From NCBI RefSeq assembly GCF_014303735.1, contig NZ_CP060296.1:3235501-3299500 (forward strand): 64,000 bases of DNA, read 5' to 3'. Source of the DNA: Variovorax sp. PAMC28562. Its GTDB lineage: Bacteria; Pseudomonadota; Gammaproteobacteria; Burkholderiales; Burkholderiaceae_C. The notes below the pieces were generated by a model. That model was not told the DNA's origin. It saw only the letters and a program-made list of their open reading frames with translations, and ran no database searches. Of the stretch, positions 27,131 through 35,644 are shown one piece after another. How positions within the stretch are numbered: position 1 is the stretch's first letter; every line of letters starts with the position of its first letter. Position numbers and translations under genes: made by a program.

Positions 27131-28198
27131 TCAGCGGCGGTGTGCAGCCGTAGCGGTTTTCTTTTTTCGAGTGGAAAGCATTCGCTTCAGATACCGTCGC
27201 GCCGCAGGATCGTAGGTTCTGGCGAGGTAGAGCGACACAGCACAAATGCCGACAATAAATGCCGGAATCCAGACAGCCGGGCTGACGCCGAGTTTGCGAG
27301 CGAGATATGAGAAGCTGAACAGCGGACCGAAGTGCAGCATGTAGACCGGGTAGGAGATGTCACCGAGCACCGTCGCAACACGCTTCAAAGCAGCCGGTGG
27401 ATTGAATGCGACTCCCATGCAGACGATCGCAGGGAAGCACAGAACGATTGCAACGATGTCGTAAAGCGCCCGGTATTCTGGCGAAACGTCGACAACCAGC
27501 ACCGCGCAAAGCGCCGCCGCAGCGACGACTGAAAGTGATGAATCCCGCGGCTGGCTCCCGGTCCCGTATTTAGTCAGCAGCACGCCGAGGCCAAAACCGA
27601 AGAAGCTGCGAACGAGGCCGAAGTGAACTTCTGACCAGGTATAGCCCGCTTCAGCCCATCCGGTGCCAACGACCAATGCGCACATTGCGATGCAAAGAAC
27701 AACAACGTATGCAATCAATGTGCGTTTCGATGCTCTGACGAGCACGCTGGCCCAAACCACATTGACAAGAAGTTCGAAGTAAATCGACCACGACGGGCCA
27801 TTGATGGGAGCGAGTTCATCCGTTGCAGGAGAAGGCAACATCAGGAGATTGAAGACGGCGCTAATTCCAAGGTCAGGCCACGACATTTGAATGGCGTGGT
27901 CCGTCGCGATCTGCGCTAGGCGCCGGAGCAAGCCAATCAAGAAGCCCAGGAGGTAAAGCGGGTAAAGCCGGATGAACCGCTCCATCAGAAAATCAGTGAG
28001 AGACAGGCCTCTTTCGAGTCTCGTCTGATAGGCCCTCGCAATGACGACGCCACTCAGCAGAAAAAAGAAGTCGACTGCGAGGTAGCCGCTCTGCGCGAAC
28101 GGCCCGATGAAATCGAGATGGAACAGGATGACGCCGACCGCTGCCAGCCCGCGCATCGCGTCGAGCGTCAACAGACGCGAATTTTTGAAAGGAAGCAT
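27131..28198 (-). CDS. Acyltransferase 3 family membrane protein, leftward
   Basis: A 355-residue second acyltransferase, only distantly like its neighbour at 25880. LLTLDAMRGLAAVGVILFH sets the conserved His at residue 27, followed by YLAVDFFFLLSGVVIARAY and RFIRLYPLYLLGFLIG, with about ten helices. It lies 38 bp downstream of wzc-B on the same strand, so probably shares its transcript. Two acyltransferases in one module suggest two acyl substitutions on the polymer. Confidence 0.87.
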   Translation of the reverse strand: MLPFKNSRLLTLDAMRGLAAVGVILFHLDFIGPFAQSGYLAVDFFFLLSGVVIARAYQTRLERGLSLTDFLMERFIRLYPLYLLGFLIGLLRRLAQIATDHAIQMSWPDLGISAVFNLLMLPSPATDELAPINGPSWSIYFELLVNVVWASVLVRASKRTLIAYVVVLCIAMCALVVGTGWAEAGYTWSEVHFGLVRSFFGFGLGVLLTKYGTGSQPRDSSLSVVAAAALCAVLVVDVSPEYRALYDIVAIVLCFPAIVCMGVAFNPPAALKRVATVLGDISYPVYMLHFGPLFSFSYLARKLGVSPAVWIPAFIVGICAVSLYLARTYDPAARRYLKRMLSTRKKKTATAAHRR

Positions 28199-28236
28199 TG
28201 GAAGGCTCGCCGCCTCTTACGCGGCTTGGCGACTTG

Positions 28237-30510
28237 TTACGCTGCCTTGGCCGCGTACTCATAGTCCGAGTACTTGTAGCCCCCATGGCGGTAGCCCTGG
28301 TTGCCGTTGTACCGGCGACGAAAGTCCATTCCGTTGAAGAGCACCCCGTCGATCTTCACACCGGCTTTTGCAAGCCGGCGAACACTCTCGTTCAGTTCCC
28401 CCAGCTGGCTCTTTCCGGCACGCGCCACGAGCAGCACGAGTCCGCAGGCGGGTGCCACTGCCGCCGCATCGGCTGCCACCAGCACTGGCGCAGAGTCGAT
28501 GACCACGCTGTCGTAGCGTGATGAAAGTTCGTCGAGCGCGACGGTAAATGCCGCGGACTCCAGCATGTCCGCAGGCAAGCGAGGCAGCTTGCCGGTGGTC
28601 AGCACATCGAGATTGGGGCGCACCTGCACATGGATGGCTTGTTGCGCACTGAGTTTGCCGGTGAGGAGTTCAGACAATCCTCCCTCGTGCGGGAGACTGA
28701 AGGTGCCACTCAGATCGCGTTTTCGAAGGTCGGCATTGATGAGCAGCACACGCTTGCCGGACTGGGCCAGCAGCATCGCGAAGTTGCGGGCGATAAAGCT
28801 TTTGCCGATACCGGGGGTGGCACCGGTAACGAGTATGCGGTTATTGCTTGCCTCGGCCATCGCAATCTTGAGACCGACGCGCAGTTCACGCAAAGCTTCT
28901 ATCGGGTGACTGTGCGGAGATACATCGGCGAGCAAGGTACCGGACGACTTCTTTCTGCCGGTGCCTCGATCGATCAGAAGCTGCTCCGGGCTGTGGGGCA
29001 CCACGGCATACACGTCCAGGCCGGTGTGGACTTCGATCTCTTCAGGGTTGTGAACGCCCGGCCTGGAGCGGGAGCGCCATATTGCAAGCGCTGGCCCGAC
29101 CATGAGACCCAGCACCAATGCAAGAGCGAGGACGATCAACTTCTGCGGCTTGACCGGCACCTTGGACACGGCGGCCTTGTCGACCAGCCGCACATTGCCG
29201 GTCTTTCCTTCCTTCAGCAACCGCATCTGCAACACGTTGCTCTGCATGGACTGGTACAGCGTGCCATTGACGCGCACGTCGCGCTCCAGCCTCAAGGCAT
29301 CGCGCTGCACATTGGGCATGCCGGCAATGCGTGAATTAAGGGCGCCGAGTTCGCCCTGCACGGCGCCGATTTGCTTGTCCAACGTCAGCACACGAGAGCT
29401 TTGATCGGTGAAGTAGGGCTCCGTCTCGCGTCGCTTCTGTTGCAAGTCGAGAAGGCTGGTCTGCAAGGTCGCTGTTTTGGCCAGCCAGACCTTGGCCTCC
29501 TCGTCGAAGGCGACGGTGCCGTTCTCATTGCGAAAGTGCGCGTAGGCGTCTTCCGAAACCCTGAGCTGGCGCTCGAAGATGGGAAGTTGGGTGTTGAGAA
29601 ACGTGATGGTTTTTTCGGCTTCCGCCGATTTGCGTTCCATGTTCTGCCGGAGATACTGCTCGGCGATGGCATTGAGAACGGCGGCCAGACGCACCCGGTT
29701 GCTGTCTTCCAGCGTCACGCCGATCACGTTGGACTGGCGGCCCTGCTCGACCATTTGCAGACGTCCTTGCAAAGCGTCGACGGCGCGATCCAGTGATGCC
29801 GCATAGACGTTGAATTGAGCCCCGGGCTTGCCGGACAACTGGCTCAGCTGAATGTCCACGACGCCGTCGGACAGCGTTTGCCGCAGCGGTTGCCCGACCA
29901 CGCCCTCGAGCGGCACGTCGAGCAGTTCATGACTCACTCGATAGCGTCCGCCGCCGAGCGTCGTAATGATGAACGGTCCGGTGTCCTCGAGCGAAGGCGG
30001 CACAGTGAAGCGGGTCACGTCGATGCGCTCGGTTCCGCTCACATAGCCGCCGAGAAGAGGGTCCGAAAAACCAACGGCGCGGCGGGCGAGCCATGGGCCG
30101 ACCAGTGGCAGATAACGCGGTTGTGCATTTATCAGCAAGCCCGCCTGTTCGGCCGCCGCGTTCAACACCATTCGAGAGCCGAGAACCTGAAGCTCGCCGG
30201 TGACTGGCGTCTTGACCTCGAACATGCCAGTGGTCTCATTGAGAAAGCTCTTGCTGTCTGGCGCGGAGTCTTCGACCTGTACCAGCAGGTTGGCGCGATA
30301 CACGGGTGTAGCCAGAGTCACGTAGGCGAGACCAATGAATAGTGCCGTTGCAACGATGCCGCCGATCAACCACTTGTGGTCGAGCAGGATGTCTTTGTAG
30401 GCCGACAAGCGCGGTGCTTCTTCGGCATCGACCAACATGGTGCTTTCACCCGAATTTGTGAGTGTCCGCGCGCGAACATCGGGCGTCAAAGTGATGGGGG
30501 ATCTGCTCAT
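28237..30510 (-). CDS. wzc: Wzc-type chain-length determinant / tyrosine autokinase, copy B
   Basis: The 757-residue paralogue of 12628-14910 has the same plan: a membrane helix after LDHKWLIGG, a periplasmic Wzz/coiled-coil region, a second helix after VKPQKLIVL, and a kinase domain with Walker A GATPGIGKS (near residue 560), Walker A' VLLINADLRKRD and Walker B SVVIDSAPVL (near 667). Up to GMDFRRRYNG the two copies stay close, then the tails differ: here RYNGNQGYRHGGYKYSDYEY with six Tyr. It leads the leftward operon and is followed by an acyltransferase. Two different tyrosine tails could allow separate control of the two polymers. Confidence 0.93.
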   Translation of the reverse strand: MSRSPITLTPDVRARTLTNSGESTMLVDAEEAPRLSAYKDILLDHKWLIGGIVATALFIGLAYVTLATPVYRANLLVQVEDSAPDSKSFLNETTGMFEVKTPVTGELQVLGSRMVLNAAAEQAGLLINAQPRYLPLVGPWLARRAVGFSDPLLGGYVSGTERIDVTRFTVPPSLEDTGPFIITTLGGGRYRVSHELLDVPLEGVVGQPLRQTLSDGVVDIQLSQLSGKPGAQFNVYAASLDRAVDALQGRLQMVEQGRQSNVIGVTLEDSNRVRLAAVLNAIAEQYLRQNMERKSAEAEKTITFLNTQLPIFERQLRVSEDAYAHFRNENGTVAFDEEAKVWLAKTATLQTSLLDLQQKRRETEPYFTDQSSRVLTLDKQIGAVQGELGALNSRIAGMPNVQRDALRLERDVRVNGTLYQSMQSNVLQMRLLKEGKTGNVRLVDKAAVSKVPVKPQKLIVLALALVLGLMVGPALAIWRSRSRPGVHNPEEIEVHTGLDVYAVVPHSPEQLLIDRGTGRKKSSGTLLADVSPHSHPIEALRELRVGLKIAMAEASNNRILVTGATPGIGKSFIARNFAMLLAQSGKRVLLINADLRKRDLSGTFSLPHEGGLSELLTGKLSAQQAIHVQVRPNLDVLTTGKLPRLPADMLESAAFTVALDELSSRYDSVVIDSAPVLVAADAAAVAPACGLVLLVARAGKSQLGELNESVRRLAKAGVKIDGVLFNGMDFRRRYNGNQGYRHGGYKYSDYEYAAKAA

Positions 30511-30695
30511 GCTAAGTGGAAAGTTCCTGTATGCAACGCCAGAGCGCGCATCGAGTGTTGGAACTGCATTAGAGAGCAGAAATCGTGCCTCAGGCCCTCA
30601 ATGGAGAGTCATCAATAGAACGTTGCATTGCGATACAAGAGCGTCGGAAAGGCGAGTCAGAGAAATCTGTGGACACTCCCAGAAACTCATCAGTT

Positions 30696-31709
30696 TTAAT
30701 AGCCCTTTGGGTTACTTTTTTGCCAGCGCCAACTGTCTTCGCACATCTGTTGCAATCCGCGACGTGCCTTCCAACCAAGTGTTGCGTGCGCGAGTGACGG
30801 GTCGCCCCAATAAGCAGGCACATCGCCTGCACGGCGCGGCCCAATGTCATAGGCAATGGGCTGGCCGCTCGCCAGCTCGAAGGCCTTGACGACATCGAGC
30901 ACCGAGGCCCCTTGACCCGTGCCGAGATTCACTGTCACGAGGCCCGGTGCAAGTGCCGCGTGACTCAACGCGGCGACATGCCCTTCGGCCAGGTCCATCA
31001 CATGCACGTAGTCGCGCACTCCCGTGCCATCGGGTGTCGGGTAGTCACCGCCATGCACTGCAAGACGGTCGCGCAGTCCCACTGCGACCTGGCACACATA
31101 GGGCATCAGGTTGTTCGGCTTGCCCTGCGGGTGTTCGCCGATGAGTCCGCTTTCATGCGCGCCGACCGGATTGAAATACCGGAGCAGTGCAATGCGCCAG
31201 TCAGGCTGTGCGACATGCAAGTCGGCCAGCATCTGCTCGACCATGCGCTTCGAATGTCCGTAGGGGCTCTCTGGCCGGCATGGCGCGCTCTCGGGTATGG
31301 GCGAACTTTCCGGCTCGCCGTAGACGGTGGCCGATGACGAAAAGATCAGCGTCTTGACGCCTGCCGCTTGCATCGCCGCGGCGAGAACCAGCGTGCCGTT
31401 CACGTTGTTGTCGTAGTAGTGCAGCGGGTCTGCGACGGAATCGCCTACGGCTTTGAGGCCGGCGAAATGCATCACGGCTGCAATGGCGTGTTCTCGGAAC
31501 AGGCGGTCGAGCAGGGCGCGGTCGCGCACGTCGCCTTCGATGAATTCGATGGTTTTGCCGGTGATCGTGGCAAGCCGCCGAAGCACACGCACGTCGCTGT
31601 TGCCGAGGTTGTCGAGGATCACAGGTGTGTAGCCGGCTGCCACCAGCGCGACGCAAGTGTGGCTGCCGATAAAGCCGGCGCCGCCGGTGACGAGGATCAG
31701 TTCGCTCAT
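30696..31709 (-). CDS. galE: UDP-glucose 4-epimerase
   Basis: Interconverts UDP-glucose and UDP-galactose, supplying donors to the neighbouring glycosyltransferases. The 337-residue short-chain-dehydrogenase-type protein begins MSELILVTGGAGFIGSHT (NAD-binding GxxGxxG). It carries FSSSATVYGEPES with the catalytic Ser, the YGHSKRM Tyr-x3-Lys pair, and the substrate-binding segment LLRYFNPVGAHESGLIGE. GAGGG lies 6 bases before the ATG. It points the same way as wzc-B, 185 bp upstream of it. That gap (30511-30695) contains no gene I can recognise. Confidence 0.95.
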   Translation of the reverse strand: MSELILVTGGAGFIGSHTCVALVAAGYTPVILDNLGNSDVRVLRRLATITGKTIEFIEGDVRDRALLDRLFREHAIAAVMHFAGLKAVGDSVADPLHYYDNNVNGTLVLAAAMQAAGVKTLIFSSSATVYGEPESSPIPESAPCRPESPYGHSKRMVEQMLADLHVAQPDWRIALLRYFNPVGAHESGLIGEHPQGKPNNLMPYVCQVAVGLRDRLAVHGGDYPTPDGTGVRDYVHVMDLAEGHVAALSHAALAPGLVTVNLGTGQGASVLDVVKAFELASGQPIAYDIGPRRAGDVPAYWGDPSLAHATLGWKARRGLQQMCEDSWRWQKSNPKGY

Positions 31710-31757
31710 GTCGTTCCCTCAGAAAGTCATTTGACCGGCGCTTATTCTGCGTGACTT

Positions 31758-31790
31758 CGACAGGAATCTAGGTGAGATGTCACCCTGTCG
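31758..31790. promoter_or_regulatory. Nested dyad in the galE / MHYT-protein divergent gap
   Basis: CGACAGG (31758-31764) and CCTGTCG (31784-31790) are perfect inverted arms. Nested inside, GGTGA-gatg-TCACC (31771-31784) forms a second perfect hairpin. It lies about 50-80 bp upstream of galE, between divergent genes. It could be an operator or an RNA hairpin in the galE leader; no T run follows on either strand. Confidence 0.4.
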
Positions 31791-31890
31791 GAGCCTCGTT
31801 TCCTGACGCAGCCTGCCAACCAAAGGCCTCACGACCGCCGTTCGTCGGAGCGAGCGAATCTCAGCGCACCTTTAGCCTCAACTTGAGCGT

Positions 31891-34077
31891 GTGCATGCCG
31901 ATATGAGAGGGATGACCGAATCCCTGTTCCTTAGTTCGCACCACGACCTGTGGATCGTCGCGGCTTCGGTCGTGATCGCGACGCTCGCGTCGTTCGTCAC
32001 GCTCGACCTGTCGATGCGCGTGCGTTCGCCCAGCGGCGACGTGAGCAACACCTGGTGGATGACGGGTTCTCTGGTCATGGGCACGGGCATCTGGGCCATG
32101 CATTTTGTCGGCATGCTGGCATACACCTTGCCGATTCAGATCGGCTTTACCGCCTTCATTACGCTGGTGTCATGGGTGGCCGCAGTGGCCGCTGCCGCCG
32201 TTGCGCTGCGGGTGGCCAGCAGCGCCGACTACAGCACGCGGTCGATCGTCGTGGCCTCGCTGGCGATGGGCGTCGGCATCTGCGGTATGCACTACATCGG
32301 CATGGCGGCGCTGAGCGTCACGCCGGGCATCGTCTGGGACTACAGGATCGTGGTGGCCTCCGCGGTCATCGCTGTCGCTGCGTCGGCGGCGGCGCTGCTC
32401 ATTTTCCGGATGCTGCTGCAAGTACGCGCGGAGCGGCGCTTTCCGATGCAACTGCTCGCGGCCGTCATCATGGGGATGGCGATCTCCGGCATGCACTACA
32501 CCGGCATGGCCGCGGCGCAGTTTCCGGTCGGCACCGTGTGCCTGAGCGCCAACGCGCTGAACGGCAGCGGGCTGACCGCCATCGTCGTCGTTGCGTCGTG
32601 CATGCTGCTGGTCGGCGCGCTGCTGGCGTCGCTGCTCGAGGCGCGGCTGCAGATCGTCGCGCGGCAGCTGTCGCAGTCGCTGACCGAGTCGAACGCCCGC
32701 TTGCAAAGTGCCAACGACGAGCTGCTCAAACGCGCCTTCTCCGACCCGCTGACAGGCTTGCCGAACCGGCTGCTGTTCGAAGACCGCTTGCGACACGCGG
32801 TGCAACGGCTGGAGCAGGTCAACCAGTCGGGTGCCGCCGAACAACTCGCCGTGCTCTTCGTCGACCTCGACGGTTTCAAGCCGGTCAACGACTCCTTCGG
32901 CCACGCGGCCGGCGACCAGATCCTGAAAATCACCGCCGAGCGCCTCATCAAGCAGTCGCGTCCCGGTGATACCGTGGCCCGCGTCGGCGGTGACGAGTTC
33001 CTGCTGCTGCTCGAAGGCATGAAGGCGCAAGAAGACTGCGTGCAGATCATCGACCGCATCCTCTACGCGCTGTCTCGGCCCTTCGACATGATGGGCAAGC
33101 ACCTGCAGATTGCGTGCTCCATCGGCGTGGTCATGCATCCGCTGCAAGGCGAGCCGGACAAACTGATCGCCAACGCCGACGTGGCCATGTACGCGGCCAA
33201 GCGCTCCGGCGGCTCCAGTTATGCGTTCTTCGAGTCGCACATGGCGGTCGACACGGCCGACCAGCTTCAGCTGCAGAGCGACCTCCGGCTGGCGCTGGAG
33301 AGCAACCAGTTCGAGCTGTACTACCAGCCCAAGATCGATGGCCGCCGCAATCGCATGAGCGGCGTCGAGGCGCTGGTTCGCTGGAACCATCCGCGGCTCG
33401 GTCTCGTGAGCCCCGACAGCTTCATCGGGCTTGCCGAACGCTACGGGCTGATCGTGCGGCTGGGCAACTGGGTGCTCAACGAGGCTTGCCGCCAGGTCGC
33501 AGACTGGAGCAAGGAGGGCACGCACATGCGGGTCGCCATCAACCTCTCTGCCAACCAACTGCGCGAGCCGACGTTGGTCGACAAAGTCGAAGAGGCGTTG
33601 CGCAAGCACGGCGTGCTCGGCTCGCAGCTGCTGTGCGAGATCACCGAATCGGTCGCGATGCAGGACATGAAGGTGACGCAGCGCACCTTCGAAGGCCTCT
33701 CGCGGCTGGGCGTGCATCTGTCGATCGACGACTTCGGCACTGGCTATTCCAGTCTGAGCCACTTGCGCGATTTGCCGGCGCGGCAACTCAAGATCGACCG
33801 CAGCTTCGTCAAGGACCTGGAGACCAAGGCGGATGCGCGCGCTGTCGTCGAAGCGGTGGTCAAGCTCGCCCATGCATTGAATCTGACGGTGGTGGCGGAG
33901 GGCGTCGAGACGCTGGGGCAGCGCGACATCGTGTTGAAGCTCGGCTGCGACGAGTTGCAAGGATTTTTCTACGCCCGGCCGATGCGGGCCTGCAAGATCC
34001 TGCCCTGGAAGTTCGACCAGGCAGCCAACGCCACGCGACCCGCAGAACTGGCGACGGCCTTCGGCACGCGGTTCTAG
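31891..34077 (+). CDS. MHYT-GGDEF-EAL cyclic-di-GMP signalling protein
   Basis: A 728-residue inner-membrane sensor. The N-terminal seven-helix MHYT domain shows three motifs (MHFVGM, MHYIGM, MHYTGM), thought to bind a metal or a diatomic gas. Next comes a diguanylate cyclase domain with intact GGDEF (366-370) and a phosphodiesterase domain with intact EAL (493-495), plus DDFGTG, KIDRSFVKD and EGVET. Both catalytic sites look complete, so it may make or degrade cyclic-di-GMP. Start is uncertain: GTG 31891, ATG 31903 and ATG 31912 are all in frame. It lies beside the polysaccharide block, divergent from galE. Confidence 0.93.
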   Translation: MHADMRGMTESLFLSSHHDLWIVAASVVIATLASFVTLDLSMRVRSPSGDVSNTWWMTGSLVMGTGIWAMHFVGMLAYTLPIQIGFTAFITLVSWVAAVAAAAVALRVASSADYSTRSIVVASLAMGVGICGMHYIGMAALSVTPGIVWDYRIVVASAVIAVAASAAALLIFRMLLQVRAERRFPMQLLAAVIMGMAISGMHYTGMAAAQFPVGTVCLSANALNGSGLTAIVVVASCMLLVGALLASLLEARLQIVARQLSQSLTESNARLQSANDELLKRAFSDPLTGLPNRLLFEDRLRHAVQRLEQVNQSGAAEQLAVLFVDLDGFKPVNDSFGHAAGDQILKITAERLIKQSRPGDTVARVGGDEFLLLLEGMKAQEDCVQIIDRILYALSRPFDMMGKHLQIACSIGVVMHPLQGEPDKLIANADVAMYAAKRSGGSSYAFFESHMAVDTADQLQLQSDLRLALESNQFELYYQPKIDGRRNRMSGVEALVRWNHPRLGLVSPDSFIGLAERYGLIVRLGNWVLNEACRQVADWSKEGTHMRVAINLSANQLREPTLVDKVEEALRKHGVLGSQLLCEITESVAMQDMKVTQRTFEGLSRLGVHLSIDDFGTGYSSLSHLRDLPARQLKIDRSFVKDLETKADARAVVEAVVKLAHALNLTVVAEGVETLGQRDIVLKLGCDELQGFFYARPMRACKILPWKFDQAANATRPAELATAFGTRF

Positions 34078-34138
34078 GCCGCTCCGCGGTCGGGCAGCCG
34101 CGGGACAGCGCTGCCAAAATAGGCTCGAAAGGATTTCC

Positions 34139-35593
34139 ATGAGCCTCACGAGCCGTATGACCCGCACGCAGGCCCTTGCCCTGGCCGCCGATTACTTCGA
34201 CGATGGCCGTTTTCAGCAGGTGCTGGCGCGCCGTGTCGCGTGCCCCACTGAAAGCCAGGAGCCGTCGCGCGATGCGGTGCTGGCTGCGTATCTGGCCGAG
34301 CAGATCGTGCCGGATCTCGAAGCGTTGGGCTTCGTCTGCACCACGCTCGCCAACCCGATCGCCGGCGGCAGTCCGTTTCTCATTGCGGAGCGGGCCGAGC
34401 CGGGTGCATCTTTTACCGTGCTGAGCTACGGCCACGGCGACGTGGTGCGCGGGCATGCGGCGCAGTGGCGGCAAGGCCTCGATCCGTGGCAATTGACCAT
34501 TGAGGGCGACCGCTGGTACGGCCGCGGCACTGCGGACAACAAGGGGCAGCACTCGGTCAATCTGGGCGCGTTGTCGCAGGTGCTGGTCGCGCGGGAAGGT
34601 CGGCTCGGCTACAACCTGAAGCTGCTGCTGGAGATGGGCGAAGAGACTGGGTCGCCAGGCCTGCGCAAGGTGTGCGAACTGCATAGCGAGGCGCTGCGCG
34701 CCGATCTCTTTCTCGCATCCGACGGCCCACGCGTCGCAGCCGCTCGACCGACGCTGTTCCTCGGCTCGCGCGGCGGCCTCAACTTCGATTTGCGTATCGC
34801 GCTGCGGCCGTCGGGTCATCACTCCGGAAACTGGGGCGGCTTGCTGCGCAACCCCGGCATCCGTTTGGCGAACGCCATTGCCTGCCTGGTCGACGAGCGC
34901 GGCCGCATTCGTGTCCCGAGCCTGCTGCCTGATGCCTTGCCCGACAACGTGCGCCAGGCGCTCGAGTCCATCGAGGTCGGCGGTGGCGTGGGCGACCCCG
35001 AAGTCGATGCGGACTGGGGCGAGCCGGGCCTGTCGCCGGCCGAGCGCGTCTTCGGCTGGAACACGCTGGAGGTGCTGGCCTTCAAGACCGGCAACCCGGA
35101 AGCGCCGGTCAACGCCATCCCCGGCCACGCCAGCGCGCATTGCCAAATCCGCTATGTGGTCGGCAGCGACAGCACGCACTTTCTGGCGCATGTGCGCGAG
35201 CATCTCGACGCCCATGGCTACACCGATGTCGAAGTCACGCAGAGCGGCGAGCTGATGGAAGCCACGCGGCTCGACCCCGACAACGCGTGGGTGCGCTGGG
35301 CGCTGGCATCCATCGAGCGCAGCACCGGCAAGGTGCCCGCGCTGTTGCCCAACCTGGGCGGCACGCTGCCCAACGATGTCTTCGCCCACGTGCTCGGTTT
35401 GCCGACGCTGTGGGTGCCGCACTCGTATCCGGCCTGCGCGCAGCACGCGCCCAACGAGCACATGCTCGGCAGCGTGGCGCGCGAGTCGTTGCAGCTGATG
35501 GCAGGCTTGTTCTGGGACCTGGGCGCGGAGGGCGCGGCGATTGCCGCCGAGCGCCGATCAGCACCTGTAAACACCCGCAGTTCCGCGTTTTGA
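34139..35593 (+). CDS. M20 family metallopeptidase
   Basis: A 484-residue two-zinc peptidase/deacylase. Metal ligands appear in SYGHGDVV (H99, D101), GRGTADNKGQ (D133) and EMGEETGS (E168 catalytic base, E169 ligand), with further family sequence SDGP and a C-terminal PHSYPACAQHAPNEH that supplies the last His. This form resembles dipeptidase-like M20 proteins (ArgE/DapE/CPG2 superfamily) that cleave small peptides or acylated amino acids in the cytoplasm. No signal peptide is seen. It follows the MHYT gene by 61 bp on the same strand. Substrate is undetermined. Confidence 0.88.
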   Translation: MSLTSRMTRTQALALAADYFDDGRFQQVLARRVACPTESQEPSRDAVLAAYLAEQIVPDLEALGFVCTTLANPIAGGSPFLIAERAEPGASFTVLSYGHGDVVRGHAAQWRQGLDPWQLTIEGDRWYGRGTADNKGQHSVNLGALSQVLVAREGRLGYNLKLLLEMGEETGSPGLRKVCELHSEALRADLFLASDGPRVAAARPTLFLGSRGGLNFDLRIALRPSGHHSGNWGGLLRNPGIRLANAIACLVDERGRIRVPSLLPDALPDNVRQALESIEVGGGVGDPEVDADWGEPGLSPAERVFGWNTLEVLAFKTGNPEAPVNAIPGHASAHCQIRYVVGSDSTHFLAHVREHLDAHGYTDVEVTQSGELMEATRLDPDNAWVRWALASIERSTGKVPALLPNLGGTLPNDVFAHVLGLPTLWVPHSYPACAQHAPNEHMLGSVARESLQLMAGLFWDLGAEGAAIAAERRSAPVNTRSSAF

Positions 35594-35644
35594 AGCCGCG
35601 CATCTCCGCTTAAATGCAGGGACCACGTTTCAAAGTGTCGCTGC

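Larger units (their letters stand above)
15716..30510. repeat. Exopolysaccharide module copy B (paralogous tandem unit)
   Basis: Same layout as copy A: a rightward operon 15716-27121 (phosphoglycosyltransferase, GT4, wzy, wzx, GT4, GT2, then pyruvyltransferase, glycoside hydrolase, acyltransferase) meets a leftward operon 30510-27131 (wzc, acyltransferase). Third-position GC is higher than in copy A. The intermodule gap is not repeated. Confidence 0.85.

Noticed and set aside
32170..34167. Long open frame antisense to the MHYT-GGDEF-EAL gene (and similar ones at 33860-35461 minus, 54069-55733 minus, 17412-18740 minus)
   Set aside because: They lie opposite genes with clear domains, have Arg/His/Gln-rich translations without recognisable motifs, and arise from the high-GC third codon position of the true strand.
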